Positions 22,405-31,007 of a DNA stretch of 55,011 nt are shown in pieces. Numbering within the stretch: the stretch's first letter is position 1; each line of letters opens with the position of its first letter. Below the pieces are notes generated by a model. That model did not search any database. It saw only the letters and a list, made by a program, of their open reading frames with translations, and had not been told where the DNA came from. The stretch is taken from contig JBNMHO010000007.1 of the NCBI GenBank assembly GCA_050872785.1, forward strand, positions 1 to 55,011. Direction: 5' to 3'. Source of the stretch: UBA7862 sp050872785 (GTDB lineage: Bacteria > Bacillota > Clostridia > Christensenellales > UBA1242). The position numbers and the translations under genes are program-made.

Positions 22405-24264
22405 TTAAATTTTAAAATATTTCTTAACACGTTTAATTTTTCGTGGAGTTCCTTGTGGATAACGCAAGTTTATGTCAAGCCACAAACCCTTTTCAAGCAC
22501 GGACTTTTCACGAGTGAAAGCATAGAAAGTTTTTGCCCCATGATAGTTGCCCATGCCGCTATTCCCAACGCCGCCAAATGGTAATTTTTCTTCGCTTAAG
22601 TGCAAAATTGTGTCGTTAATGCACCCGCCGCCAAATGCCACTTGTGATTTAATTTTTGCAACGCAATCTTTGTCTTTTCCAAAGTAGTAAAGTGCAAGCG
22701 GTTTGTCCATATTTCTAAATTTTTCAATCACTTCGTCAAGGTCGTCAAAAGTCAAAACTGGCATAACTGGTCCAAAAACTTCCTCTTGCATAATTTCGTC
22801 ATTCCACGAAACATCAGTCAAAATTGTTGGCTCAATAATCTGTCCATGAGTTTTGCCACCGCACTCAATATTGCCGTTTTTTATCAAATTTTGAAGTCTT
22901 GTAACATCACTTTTCTTAGCAATTTTCACAAAACTTGTCAAAAATTCGTCTTTTTCAGAACCCAAGTGGTGTTCATAATAGAACTTTTTGACCCATTTTT
23001 TGGCACATTCAACAAACTTGTCTTTTATGTCACTATGCACCAAAACATAGTCTGGAGCCACGCAAGTTTGTCCTGCGTTCAAAAATTTTCCCCACACAAT
23101 TCGCTTGGCGCTTAAGTCGATATTTGCGTCTTTGTCCACAATGCAGGGGCTTTTGCCACCCAATTCCAAAATCATTGGGGTGAGATATTTTGCTTGTTTT
23201 GTGGCAAGTTCTCGTGCCATTTTTGGCGAGCCAGTGTAGAAAATAAAATCAAATTTTGTGTCAAAAATACTTTCAATTTCATCTTCTTTCGTCACCACAT
23301 AAACATAGTCTTCGTCAAAAATGCTTAACATTTTCTTAATAACCTTTGTTATGTTTGGCGTATTTCTGGAAGGCTTAATAACCGCAGTGTTTCCACCAGC
23401 TATTGCCCCAATAAGTGGAATGAGGGTCAGTTGAAGTGGATAATTCCAAGGCGAAGCGATAAGAGTTACGCCATATGGGTCATGCAAGACATAGCCCTTT
23501 GAAGGGAAATTTGCAAACGAAGTATGCACCTTTTTTGGCTTAACTAGACTTGCAAGGTGAGATATCATATAGTTTATTTCCTTCATCACAAGCCCAAGTT
23601 CCGTAAGCACCACATCAAACTCAAGTTTATTAAGGTCAGCTCTAAACGCCGCACAAATTTGGTCATAATATGCCTTAATTTGAAGCCTGAGTCTTTTCAG
23701 TTGCAGCAAGCGAAAGATCACGTCAAGAGTTTTGTTTGTTGCGAAAAATGCTCTTTGCCTTGCAACAACTTTTTCAAGCGAAGTCAAATTTTTATTTTCT
23801 TCAATTTCGCTCTTCTTGTCATTTTTAGAAGCCTTTTCTTCATTCTCCTCAGAAACATTTTCACTTAAAGTGTTGTCCTTGCTATCCAAAGAATTTTGCT
23901 CATCAAGATTTTCAGTTACATTTTCTTCTGATTCTTCTTTCTGTTCAGAAACTTCTTCGTTTTCGTTCAAAATTTCTTCATCTTTAACACTTTTCGCCTC
24001 GTTTTCAGCGTTTTCGTTGTTTTCTGCCACAAAATCTGCAGTTTTCACTTCATTTTGGTCGTTTTCTGATTGAGGTTGTTCAATCAAAGTTTCTTCCTCA
24101 TATGCAAGTGGCTTTTCAGAAATTATTGGCGTTAAGGCTTCTTTCTTCTCGCTATTTTTTTGCGTTTTTGCCGCTGGTTTTGCAGATTTTTTATGCAAGG
24201 CACCTTTTGCTTTGCTTGCTGCTTGTCCAACTTTAGATTTTGTGTTCTTTTTTGTTTCTGCCAT
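22405..24264 (-). CDS. Aldehyde dehydrogenase with charged N-terminal extension
   Basis: 619 residues. The catalytic domain (from ~162) is class-3-like ALDH: PWNYPLQLTLIPLIGAIAGG, LELGGKSP (general-base Glu), AGQTCVAPDY (nucleophile Cys) and EVFGPVMPVL. It oxidises aldehydes with NAD(P)+. The first ~160 residues are an extra region: a Lys/Ala-rich basic stretch (1-42; SKAKGALHKKSAKPAAKTQ) then an acidic Glu/Asn/Ser stretch (43-160), probably disordered. GAGGGG upstream of the ATG at 24264 supports this start, and no site is seen nearer the domain. Third gene of the marR-cysS-ALDH run, 9 bp after cysS. The C-terminus (TPRKIKRVKKYFKI) is basic, as in membrane-associated ALDH3 types. Confidence 0.9.
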   Translation of the reverse strand: MAETKKNTKSKVGQAASKAKGALHKKSAKPAAKTQKNSEKKEALTPIISEKPLAYEEETLIEQPQSENDQNEVKTADFVAENNENAENEAKSVKDEEILNENEEVSEQKEESEENVTENLDEQNSLDSKDNTLSENVSEENEEKASKNDKKSEIEENKNLTSLEKVVARQRAFFATNKTLDVIFRLLQLKRLRLQIKAYYDQICAAFRADLNKLEFDVVLTELGLVMKEINYMISHLASLVKPKKVHTSFANFPSKGYVLHDPYGVTLIASPWNYPLQLTLIPLIGAIAGGNTAVIKPSRNTPNITKVIKKMLSIFDEDYVYVVTKEDEIESIFDTKFDFIFYTGSPKMARELATKQAKYLTPMILELGGKSPCIVDKDANIDLSAKRIVWGKFLNAGQTCVAPDYVLVHSDIKDKFVECAKKWVKKFYYEHHLGSEKDEFLTSFVKIAKKSDVTRLQNLIKNGNIECGGKTHGQIIEPTILTDVSWNDEIMQEEVFGPVMPVLTFDDLDEVIEKFRNMDKPLALYYFGKDKDCVAKIKSQVAFGGGCINDTILHLSEEKLPFGGVGNSGMGNYHGAKTFYAFTREKSVLEKGLWLDINLRYPQGTPRKIKRVKKYFKI

Positions 24265-24273
24265 GTTCCCCTC

Positions 24274-25653
24274 CTACTTTTTCTCAAGCGTATAGCCGTC
24301 TTTTCCGTCACGCACGATGTATCCAAGATTTGAAATTTCATCACGCAAACGGTCGCTTTCCGCCCAATTTTTTGCAAGTCGTGCTTGCCACCTTGTTTTT
24401 GCAAGTTCGTCAATTTCTTGTGGAATTTCCTCTTTTGCTTTCTCTTCGCCATTTAGGTCTAGCCCCAATGCTTTGTCAAACTTCTGCACCAAGTCAAAAA
24501 TTTGTGAAGATTTTGGTTCGTTTTTGAGCATTGTCCACAAAACGCCTATCGCAAGTGGAAAATTCAAGTCGTCATTTATTGCGTTCAAAAATTGGTTGCT
24601 GTAATTTTCTAGTTTGTCATTCTCAATTTTGTTTTCGCCATTTTTGTGGCTTGCGACAAGAGATTTTAAGTTGTTATAGCCCAAAGCACTGGCTTTCAAA
24701 GCGTCAAAAGTAAAGTTCAATTTTTTGCTATAGTGCGTGTTCAAGCAAAAATATTTGAAGCCTAGCGGTTCAAAGCCACGGTCGGATAAGTCTTTTATTG
24801 TCCAAACATTGCCAAGACTTTTGCTCATTTTGCCGCCATCAACTGCCAAGAATTCGTTATGCATCCAGAAGTTTACAACCCTATGCCCCGCCAGTGCGTC
24901 ATTTTGTGCAATTTCGTCCTCGTGGTGAACGGTCTTGTGGTCAATGCCACCAGTGTGAATGTCGAAGTGGTCGCCCAAAATATCACGTCCCATGCTCGAA
25001 CATTCAATGTGCCACCCAGGGCAACCAACGCCCCATGGGCTATCCCATTTCATAATGTGATTTTCTGGCACAAACTTCCAAAGTGCAAAGTCGAATGGGT
25101 GGTGCTTTTCCACATTTTCCTCAATTCGAGCGTTGCCCGTTTTGCTTAGGTCTTTTGCACTCAGTTGCCCATAGCCCGAAAACTTCTGCACGTCAAAATA
25201 TATTCCGTCACTGGTTCTATAAGTATAACCTTTTGCTTCAAGCCCTTTCACGAATTCAATCATTTGTGGAATGTATTTTGTGGCATAGGTGATGTGTTCT
25301 GGAATGTCAACGTTTAAAAGTTTCAAGTCAGCAAAGAACTTATCCGCATAAAATTTTGCAATTTCATAAGGACTTTTTTGCTCTTTTTTTGCCGCAAGTT
25401 CCATTTTGTCGTCACCGTTGTCTTCGTCACTGGTCAAATGCCCCACATCAGTCACGTTCATAACGCCCAAAATTTTGTAGCCGTTATATTTTAGCGTGCG
25501 TCTTAAAGAGTCCATAAAAATGTAGGCTCTCATGTTGCCGATGTGCTGATAAGAATAGACCGTTGGCCCGCAAGAATACATCTTTACAAGCCCTGGCGTA
25601 ATTGGCACAAATTCTTGTTTTTTGTTTGTTAATGAATTGAATAATTTAAGCAT
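24274..25653 (-). CDS. cysS: Cysteine--tRNA ligase
   Basis: 459 residues. CGPTVYSYQHIGNMRAYI (HIGN form of HIGH), zinc ligands C28 and later C/H in CPGWHIECSSMG and HHEDEIAQ, and KMSKSLGN. Class I enzyme, charges tRNA-Cys. The start ATG lies within the 8-bp overlap with the marR-like gene upstream, so the two are translationally linked. That linkage is unusual and suggests the regulator controls cysS and the ALDH. Confidence 0.95.
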   Translation of the reverse strand: MLKLFNSLTNKKQEFVPITPGLVKMYSCGPTVYSYQHIGNMRAYIFMDSLRRTLKYNGYKILGVMNVTDVGHLTSDEDNGDDKMELAAKKEQKSPYEIAKFYADKFFADLKLLNVDIPEHITYATKYIPQMIEFVKGLEAKGYTYRTSDGIYFDVQKFSGYGQLSAKDLSKTGNARIEENVEKHHPFDFALWKFVPENHIMKWDSPWGVGCPGWHIECSSMGRDILGDHFDIHTGGIDHKTVHHEDEIAQNDALAGHRVVNFWMHNEFLAVDGGKMSKSLGNVWTIKDLSDRGFEPLGFKYFCLNTHYSKKLNFTFDALKASALGYNNLKSLVASHKNGENKIENDKLENYSNQFLNAINDDLNFPLAIGVLWTMLKNEPKSSQIFDLVQKFDKALGLDLNGEEKAKEEIPQEIDELAKTRWQARLAKNWAESDRLRDEISNLGYIVRDGKDGYTLEKK

Positions 25654-26077
25654 TTTCTTCTCCCTTTGAAGATAAAATTTTGTTTAAAAAGTCCACCGCT
25701 GAAACGACATCAACAAGGTCGCTTTCAGAAATTTTCCCCAGCGCTTTTTCAAGTGAAGTTAGGCTCGAGTAAACATATTTTTCCCCGCCTTTTGTAAGCG
25801 AATAATATTTTCCCCGTCTGTCCACCTCGTCACTCACTGAACAAATCTTGTTTTCGTCTTCCAGTTCTTTGCAAAACTTGGCAACATTAGACTTCGCCAG
25901 CCCCAAAGTTTCAACGAGTTTTGTGGGTGAAATTTGTTTGTTTTCCAAAATACAAAGCAGAATTTTAAACTTCAACGAAAAAACTTCCCGCTCCAACTTT
26001 GAATCGAAATTCTTGAAAAACATTTGAATATTTTGAGTAAGTCTGATAAAACTTTTGCTTGTTTCAAATGGTAGCAT
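25646..26077 (-). CDS. MarR-family transcriptional regulator
   Basis: 143 residues. Winged helix: LLCILENKQISPTKLVETL, then GLAKSNVAKFCKELEDENKI (recognition helix) and VDRRGKYYSLTKGGEKY (wing). Flanking helices serve dimerisation. GGAGGA lies upstream of the ATG. It heads the operon with cysS and an aldehyde dehydrogenase. The promoter region holds palindromes (CTTATGCATAAG) that may be its own operators. The ligand is unknown; electrophile or aldehyde sensing is a guess from context. Confidence 0.85.
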   Translation of the reverse strand: MLPFETSKSFIRLTQNIQMFFKNFDSKLEREVFSLKFKILLCILENKQISPTKLVETLGLAKSNVAKFCKELEDENKICSVSDEVDRRGKYYSLTKGGEKYVYSSLTSLEKALGKISESDLVDVVSAVDFLNKILSSKGEENA

Positions 26078-26088
26078 ATATCCTCCAA

Positions 26089-26116
26089 ACTATCTTATGC
26101 ATAAGCCCACGATAGT
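26089..26116. promoter_or_regulatory. Candidate MarR-type operator
   Basis: The perfect 12-bp palindrome CTTATGCATAAG (26094-26105) lies within a wider inverted repeat ACTATC (26089-26094)/GATAGT (26111-26116). The site is between the -10 element and the start of the regulator gene, where a bound repressor would block transcription. Confidence 0.5.
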
Positions 26117-26136
26117 GATAATCTTATAACAACTCA

Positions 26137-26165
26137 ATTTTAACACTTCTGCCCTAGTCTGTCAA
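26137..26165 (-). promoter_or_regulatory. Promoter of marR-cysS-ALDH operon
   Basis: Minus strand: TTGACA (26160-26165), 17-bp spacer, TAAAAT (26137-26142). A near-perfect sigma-A promoter. Confidence 0.8.
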
Positions 26166-26213
26166 TCATTGCAAACCCCTTTGCAAGAAAAAAGCAACAT
26201 TCGCAAAAATTTG

Positions 26214-26242
26214 TTGCATTATCCCCCAAAATGTTGTATATT
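26214..26242 (+). promoter_or_regulatory. Promoter of tRNA-Ser
   Basis: TTGCAT (26214-26219), 17-bp spacer, TATATT (26237-26242), placing the start close to the tRNA 5' end. Confidence 0.65.
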
Positions 26243-26254
26243 ATGAGTGTGAAT

Positions 26255-26343
26255 GGAGAGGTATCGAAGTGGTCATAACGGGGCTGACTCGAAATCAGTT
26301 AGGGAGCAATCCCACGTGGGTTCGAATCCCACCCTCTCTGCCA
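26255..26343 (+). tRNA. tRNA-Ser (CGA)
   Basis: 89 nt with encoded CCA. Acceptor GGAGAGG/CCTCTCT, discriminator G as in tRNA-Ser, anticodon loop CTCGAAA giving CGA, a long variable arm (GGGAGCAATCCC) and T-arm GTGGG-TTCGAAT-CCCAC. Confidence 0.95.
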
Positions 26344-26344
26344 T

Positions 26345-26386
26345 GTGAAACAGAAAAAGTCCGAACGGACTTTTTTTTTGTTTCAC
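26345..26386 (+). terminator. tRNA-Ser terminator
   Basis: GTGAAACA plus AAAAAGTCC pair with GGACTTTTT plus TGTTTCAC. Same design as after tRNA-Gly, leading directly into the hairpin array. Confidence 0.8.
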
Positions 26387-26590
26387 AATGATATTTGCTC
26401 TAACGAGCAAGTGATATTGCTTCGCAATGAAATTCACTTCGTGAATGATATTGCAAACGAACACAAACTTGTGTTCAGTTTGCAGTGAAGGTCAAGATAG
26501 CAAATATCATATCATTATGAGCGATAGCGAATAATATCATTGCCCATGAGGGCAATATCATTACGAACGAAGTGAGTAATATAATTCTTA
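26387..26590 (+). repeat. Modular hairpin array after tRNA-Ser (copy 2)
   Basis: Homologous to 13475-13850. The outer pairing ATGATATTTGCT (26388-26399)/AGCAAATATCAT (26499-26510) encloses TTGCTC/GAGCAA (26395-26410), ATTGC/GCAAT (26416-26428), TTCAC/GTGAA (26433-26445) and GCAAAC...GTTTGC with inner GAACACAA/TTGTGTTC (26453-26483). ATTGCCC-ATGA-GGGCAAT and further units follow. There is no coding signal. Confidence 0.75.
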
Positions 26591-26629
26591 TAACAGTTTA
26601 GCGAGAAGCGTGATAGCCAAAATAATTAC

Positions 26630-26661
26630 AAAAAACACCGCACGGTTGTGTGGTGTTTTTT
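26630..26661. terminator. Terminator of large lipoprotein gene
   Basis: AAAAACACC-CAC/GTG-GGTGTTTTT stem with A- and T-runs on both sides, 20 bp beyond the stop of the minus-strand gene. Confidence 0.8.
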
Positions 26662-26681
26662 AGATATTTAATTTAAGCAGA

Positions 26682-29600
26682 CTATTTAGTAACAGTCACT
26701 GTTCTGTATTCTTTATTAGTTTTGATTGTTGCTGTATGTCCGTCATAATTGTAAACTTCAATTCCTTGTGTTCCATTATCTGTTCCACATTTGAAAGAGA
26801 AATTTCCGCCTGAAATTGTAACAACTGGATCTCCACCTGGATAGCCGCATGCTTCAATTACAAGTGCAGCACCCGTTGACTCGCAGCCATCGTTACGATG
26901 TTCAAATTTTTTGTATTCACCTGTTGCGTAGAAGTCTCCTCCAGTAATATTAACTGTTCCAGATTTGATATACACTGCAGTAGCGCCTGTTATTGTTCCA
27001 CCAGAGATATTCCAATTTTTGCAATTTGGGATATAGATTGCGGTTGTGTCTTTATGTGCTATTCTTCCACCAATAACACTGACAGATTTAATCATATCTT
27101 CTTTGTTGCCACTTCCAGTAAGGGTTGAATAGTTGCCTTCAGAATAAAGTGTTGCTGCTGTAACAAGTTCAGTGCCTTCGCCATAAACATATACACAACT
27201 TCCCTTTGAGCTGACTGACAATGTTTCTTCAAGAGTCAATTTTGAGTGAAGTTCAGTGTAAACTTTAGTGTTTCCTTCGCCAGTTGATTCTGTATAACCG
27301 ATAACTGTAATGCAATTTAGAACAGCGTTGCCAGTAACGATTTGTCCATTTTTGATTGTAAGTTCGCCGCCTATAACTGCAAACATTGCTTCAAGTTTGT
27401 CGTCTGAAGAAATAGTGTGTCCATTTAGGTCAAGTGTAAGTGTATTGTTTGTATTTTCAACATTTCTATATACAACAAAACTGCTCAATTTAACATCAGA
27501 AATAAGAGTGATTGTTTCCCCTGATTGTGCATTTTTTACTGCTTCTTGAAGTGTATCATAATATGTTTTTTGACCATTATTTTCGACATAGCACAAGCCT
27601 TTAATTTCATTAAGAGAATTGCTGCTAGCATCTATTTCAAATTTTCTTGTTGTGTTTTGGTCAATAACAACTGAAATAACACCATCTTGACCAACTGTGC
27701 AGTCATATTCTGCGAAAGTGTTTTCTGCCGAACGAGTTAAAATTCCAAATTTCATATCGTCAAACAAGAACCATGCTTCAGTTTCGGAACCGTTGGAATA
27801 AAGTGCAAGCGAAAGAATATTGCCTTGGTTTACTTTAAATGTAAGAGGCATAGTTTCTTTCCCATCACCAACACAAACATAGATAACTTTGCTGTCTTTG
27901 TCCATTGCCCTATATGTGCCAGTTGAAGTTTCTTGCAATTCGCCGTTTTCATAACCAGCGGTATAGAATAGATATCCTTGAGGCATTCCTGAGGTTTCGC
28001 CCATATCAACTTCTTTAGTTGTCGCAACAATCTTCATAAGATATGTTTTTTCTTCTGCTTGAGTTGTTTCTCCTGTTTGGCTTGTTCCTTCAACTTGTTC
28101 AACATAAGAATAAGTGTAAACACTCATTTCCTTAACTTCGGTGCCGTTGTATTCATAGAATTTAACGTCTTCTTTGTCTGCAAGTTTTGCAACAACTTCC
28201 AAGAATTGGTCTGTTACTGTAAGTTCAGATTTCTTTGCAGCGGCGATATATGAAGAATCTTCTGTCCAGTTGTAAACTGCAACTTTAACTCCACTTGCTG
28301 ATGTCACTTTGTTCCAGTCTGCAATGTTTAGAGTAAGTTTGTTTGTTTTTGCAGTTTTGTCATAATAGTAGTTAGATCTGATAACAAGTGCTGCTCCGTC
28401 TTTTGGTGCTTCGTTTGGTCCAGTTTCGCCAACATTTGCAACAGTTCTAACATCAAAACTTGTTGCACTTGCATGAAGAGTGCTTGTATTGTCAACATTT
28501 ATTTCACCCATCATTGCATAAATTGCACTTGTGTTACCTGTAAGAGTTGAATTGTTTGTAATGTTAACAACCATATATGATGGAACAAACAATGCAGTTT
28601 CATTTTCAGAAGTAATTGTGCTGTTTTCAATGGTTACTGTAAGGTTTCCTTCTTGACTTGGTCCCCAAAGATTGTTCCCGCCAACAGATTCACATTTTGT
28701 TGTGATTGTGCAGTTAGAAATAATTGTTTTTGAGTTGTCAAATAGGTCAATTCCACGGAAATCTGAAGTAATTGTAACATTTGTAAGAGTAAGTTTTGTG
28801 GTGTTTTCAGCCATAACTGCTCTGCCTTGTCCCACTTCAGAAAGTCCTTCTTGAACTGTATATTCAATAGTTCCGTTTTTGATTGTTGCTTCTCCAGCGC
28901 TAACACCAAAAACGCAATAGTTCTTTCTTGTTGCAGTTTTATCGTTATGATTGTCTGCTGCTGTTTGATGATAACTAATTTTCTTTCCATTAAGGTCAAT
29001 GATAACATTTTTTGTAATGTTAATTTTTCCAGCAACGGAAATGTCTTGAGTAAGTTTGATATATCCGCCATTTTCAACTGCTGCAACAAGTGTTGCATCG
29101 TCACTTACAAGATATGGATAATTTTTTTCTGATCCAGCTGCTTTTGTTTGTGTTGCGTCTTGGTGATTGCAACGTGTGCAAACTGCTACATAACGAGCAT
29201 TTTCATAGTCATAGACATAATTTGTTTGTCCGTCTTTTGTGTAGTTGTGAGCGATTTTGTCTATTGTAATTTTACTTGCCTCTATTGTTCCTTGAGCATT
29301 GCTGAAGTTTTTGTTGCAACGAGAACAATTCCAATATTCAATGTTTCCTTCAGTTGTGCAAGTTGGGTCTTGCTTTGCATGATAGGACAAATCATGGCTT
29401 GCTGGGAGTGTAAGATTTTTAATTTCATTATGATTTTTGTCAAAATTCTTGTGGCAGTGGGAGCATGTGTAATGCTCTTTTGTTCCGTCTGCGGTGCAAG
29501 TTGCTGGAACTTCTGCAACAAGGTTGCCATAGTCATGTCCAAGAGCGGCGATGTCTTCAGGTTTTGTCACAACGCCGTCTGTGCCGTATGAATGGTTTTC

Positions 29601-30065
29601 AAAAGTTGCTGTAAGAGTTCTGGAGCCTGCTTTGTCGCAAGTTGCTTCCTTTGTCACATTTTCAGAAACGGTTGTAGCAACATTTATAAGTTTGTGTTCT
29701 TCATTTCTGGAACATTTTGTTGTTGCCGTGCAAGTCCATTCACCTTGTTCATCTTTGGCAAAAACAAATTCTGTATCTTCCAAATTATAGTCATGGTTTT
29801 CTGGGTCAATAGCGATAATAAGGCTTTCTGCAGAAACTTCTTCTCCTCCCGCTTCTGTTAAAAAGTCTTTTTCGCAAAGTGTGCAATGATAGTGTTCCCT
29901 TATTCCAGTTGACATGCAAGTTGCAGTTGTCCCTTTAACTTTTTCCATGGTATGAACGTGTGCTGGAATATCTTCCTTACAACCAGTGAAAAGAACCATG
30001 GTAAGTGCAAGCAAGCATACGAGAGCTGGAACTAACACCTTAAATTTCGACAATAGTTTTTTCAT
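26682..30065 (-). CDS. Large lipoprotein: Cys-pair repeats and beta-helix
   Basis: 1127 residues. Signal peptide with lipobox LFTGC (Cys29), so it is surface-anchored by lipid. Residues ~35-310 contain about five degenerate modules with a TCT..G..HYTCSHCHKNF-type core (CxxC pairs spaced ~60-70 residues), a module type frequent in Clostridia surface proteins. Residues ~320-620 are Asn/Thr-rich parallel beta-helix-like repeats (IENSTITSENETAL, ITNNSTLTGNTSAI). A middle domain at ~640-840 follows, then a second beta-helix at ~850-1127 (YIPNCKNWNISGGTITGATA). No sortase signal or catalytic motif was seen. Likely adhesion or polysaccharide binding; function inferred from architecture. AAGGAG upstream and a good promoter support the start. 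Confidence 0.85.
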   Translation of the reverse strand: MKKLLSKFKVLVPALVCLLALTMVLFTGCKEDIPAHVHTMEKVKGTTATCMSTGIREHYHCTLCEKDFLTEAGGEEVSAESLIIAIDPENHDYNLEDTEFVFAKDEQGEWTCTATTKCSRNEEHKLINVATTVSENVTKEATCDKAGSRTLTATFENHSYGTDGVVTKPEDIAALGHDYGNLVAEVPATCTADGTKEHYTCSHCHKNFDKNHNEIKNLTLPASHDLSYHAKQDPTCTTEGNIEYWNCSRCNKNFSNAQGTIEASKITIDKIAHNYTKDGQTNYVYDYENARYVAVCTRCNHQDATQTKAAGSEKNYPYLVSDDATLVAAVENGGYIKLTQDISVAGKINITKNVIIDLNGKKISYHQTAADNHNDKTATRKNYCVFGVSAGEATIKNGTIEYTVQEGLSEVGQGRAVMAENTTKLTLTNVTITSDFRGIDLFDNSKTIISNCTITTKCESVGGNNLWGPSQEGNLTVTIENSTITSENETALFVPSYMVVNITNNSTLTGNTSAIYAMMGEINVDNTSTLHASATSFDVRTVANVGETGPNEAPKDGAALVIRSNYYYDKTAKTNKLTLNIADWNKVTSASGVKVAVYNWTEDSSYIAAAKKSELTVTDQFLEVVAKLADKEDVKFYEYNGTEVKEMSVYTYSYVEQVEGTSQTGETTQAEEKTYLMKIVATTKEVDMGETSGMPQGYLFYTAGYENGELQETSTGTYRAMDKDSKVIYVCVGDGKETMPLTFKVNQGNILSLALYSNGSETEAWFLFDDMKFGILTRSAENTFAEYDCTVGQDGVISVVIDQNTTRKFEIDASSNSLNEIKGLCYVENNGQKTYYDTLQEAVKNAQSGETITLISDVKLSSFVVYRNVENTNNTLTLDLNGHTISSDDKLEAMFAVIGGELTIKNGQIVTGNAVLNCITVIGYTESTGEGNTKVYTELHSKLTLEETLSVSSKGSCVYVYGEGTELVTAATLYSEGNYSTLTGSGNKEDMIKSVSVIGGRIAHKDTTAIYIPNCKNWNISGGTITGATAVYIKSGTVNITGGDFYATGEYKKFEHRNDGCESTGAALVIEACGYPGGDPVVTISGGNFSFKCGTDNGTQGIEVYNYDGHTATIKTNKEYRTVTVTK

Positions 30066-30138
30066 ATCAATTCTCCTTTTATAGTTTTGGGCAAGTCATA
30101 AACTAGTCCCGCTTGCCCATATTGATATTGATACATTG

Positions 30139-30167
30139 ATTATCCTATATAAAATCACAAAAGTCAA
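30139..30167 (-). promoter_or_regulatory. Promoter of large lipoprotein gene
   Basis: Minus strand: TTGACT (30162-30167), 17-bp spacer, GATAAT (30139-30144). The rest of 30170-30430 is AT-rich non-coding sequence with no recognised gene. Confidence 0.6.
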
Positions 30168-30430
30168 ACGAATTTTGCCACTTTCTCGAAAAATAATTTC
30201 GACAAATTTTGACACCTCAGTTTCACTTCAATTTGCCACTCAAACCCCATTGCAGTCCTTTACCTTTGCAAACAGAAAAGTTAAACTCTCACACCTCCAG
30301 CCCAGAAAATCTGCAAAACCTTGCCACTTGCAACACCAAGACAAAGCCCGAACAACAAACGCTATATTATATAGGAATAATATTAGTATGACTTAAAAAT
30401 ATAATATTATACACATATCCAAAACGCAAG

Positions 30431-30510
30431 AGTTTTTGCTCACCACAGCAAAAAGTGACTAAAATTACAAAGTTTTTGCTCGCTAGTGCAAAAAAATGTT
30501 AAAATTACCA
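30431..30510 (+). repeat. Tandem 40-bp repeat carrying twin promoters
   Basis: Two adjacent 40-bp units (30431-30470 and 30471-30510). Each has the hairpin TTTTTGC/GCAAAAA and a promoter-like TTGCTC-18-TAAAAT (TAAAAT at 30460-30465 and 30500-30505). The second would start transcription ~28 nt ahead of the superoxide dismutase gene. Confidence 0.6.
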
Positions 30511-30539
30511 CTTTTCACGAACTTTGCATATATAAGGCT

Positions 30540-30992
30540 ATGTTAAATTCGAGCGAAATTTTAAAATATGTTGCTTACACCTTCCCGCAAGCGAAGGCGG
30601 AGATTTCGGGGCGAAATAACGAAAAGGGCGTTGCAAAATTTTATGATACTCCATTCGGAACGGTGGTCGAAGTGGAAATGTCGGGGCTTCCAGACACAAA
30701 GACAGGCTTTTTTGGAATGCATATTCACAGCGAGGGCGTTTGCGAGGGGGATTTTTCGTCAGCGGGGTCACATTTTGGGACGGGCGAACACCCACTTCAC
30801 ACGGGCGATTTGCCACCACTCATGTCTTCACACGGCAATGCCTATATGATAACCCTAACCCCACGCTTTGCAACAAGGGACATTGTGGGGCGGTCTATCA
30901 TAATTCACGATTCGCCAGACGATTTTACAACTCAGCCCGCTGGCAACTCGGGCAAACGCATTGCTTGCGGTATTATTGAACAAGGGATATAA
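30540..30992 (+). CDS. Cu/Zn superoxide dismutase family protein
   Basis: 150 residues, no signal peptide. Signature GMHIHSEGVCEG (metal His), HPLHTGDLPPL, TRDIVGRSIIIHDSPDDF and PAGNSGKRIACGII, with the two Cys able to form the family disulfide. It converts superoxide to peroxide and oxygen. Cytoplasmic location would be unusual, since bacterial SodC is mostly exported. The start is uncertain: AAGG is only 2 nt from this ATG. The gene is monocistronic with a terminator at 30982. With rubrerythrin at 54265 it suggests oxygen-stress defence in an anaerobe. The family also includes copper-free homologs. Confidence 0.82.
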   Translation: MLNSSEILKYVAYTFPQAKAEISGRNNEKGVAKFYDTPFGTVVEVEMSGLPDTKTGFFGMHIHSEGVCEGDFSSAGSHFGTGEHPLHTGDLPPLMSSHGNAYMITLTPRFATRDIVGRSIIIHDSPDDFTTQPAGNSGKRIACGIIEQGI

Positions 30993-31007
30993 AACTATCC
31001 CTTTTTT
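30982..31007 (+). terminator. Terminator of SOD gene
   Basis: AAGGGAT/ATCCCTT stem with T-run, overlapping the stop codon. Confidence 0.75.

Noticed and set aside
20810..26270. T-box riboswitches upstream of argS, cysS, valS or alaS
   Set aside because: No T-box sequence (AGGGTGG...ACCGCG type) or specifier stem is visible upstream of any of the four synthetase genes.
27830..29790. Several long ORFs antisense or out of frame to the large lipoprotein gene
   Set aside because: They lack ribosome-binding sites, are made of low-complexity Ser/Phe/Ile or Gln/Leu translations, and mirror repetitive coding sequence on the other strand.
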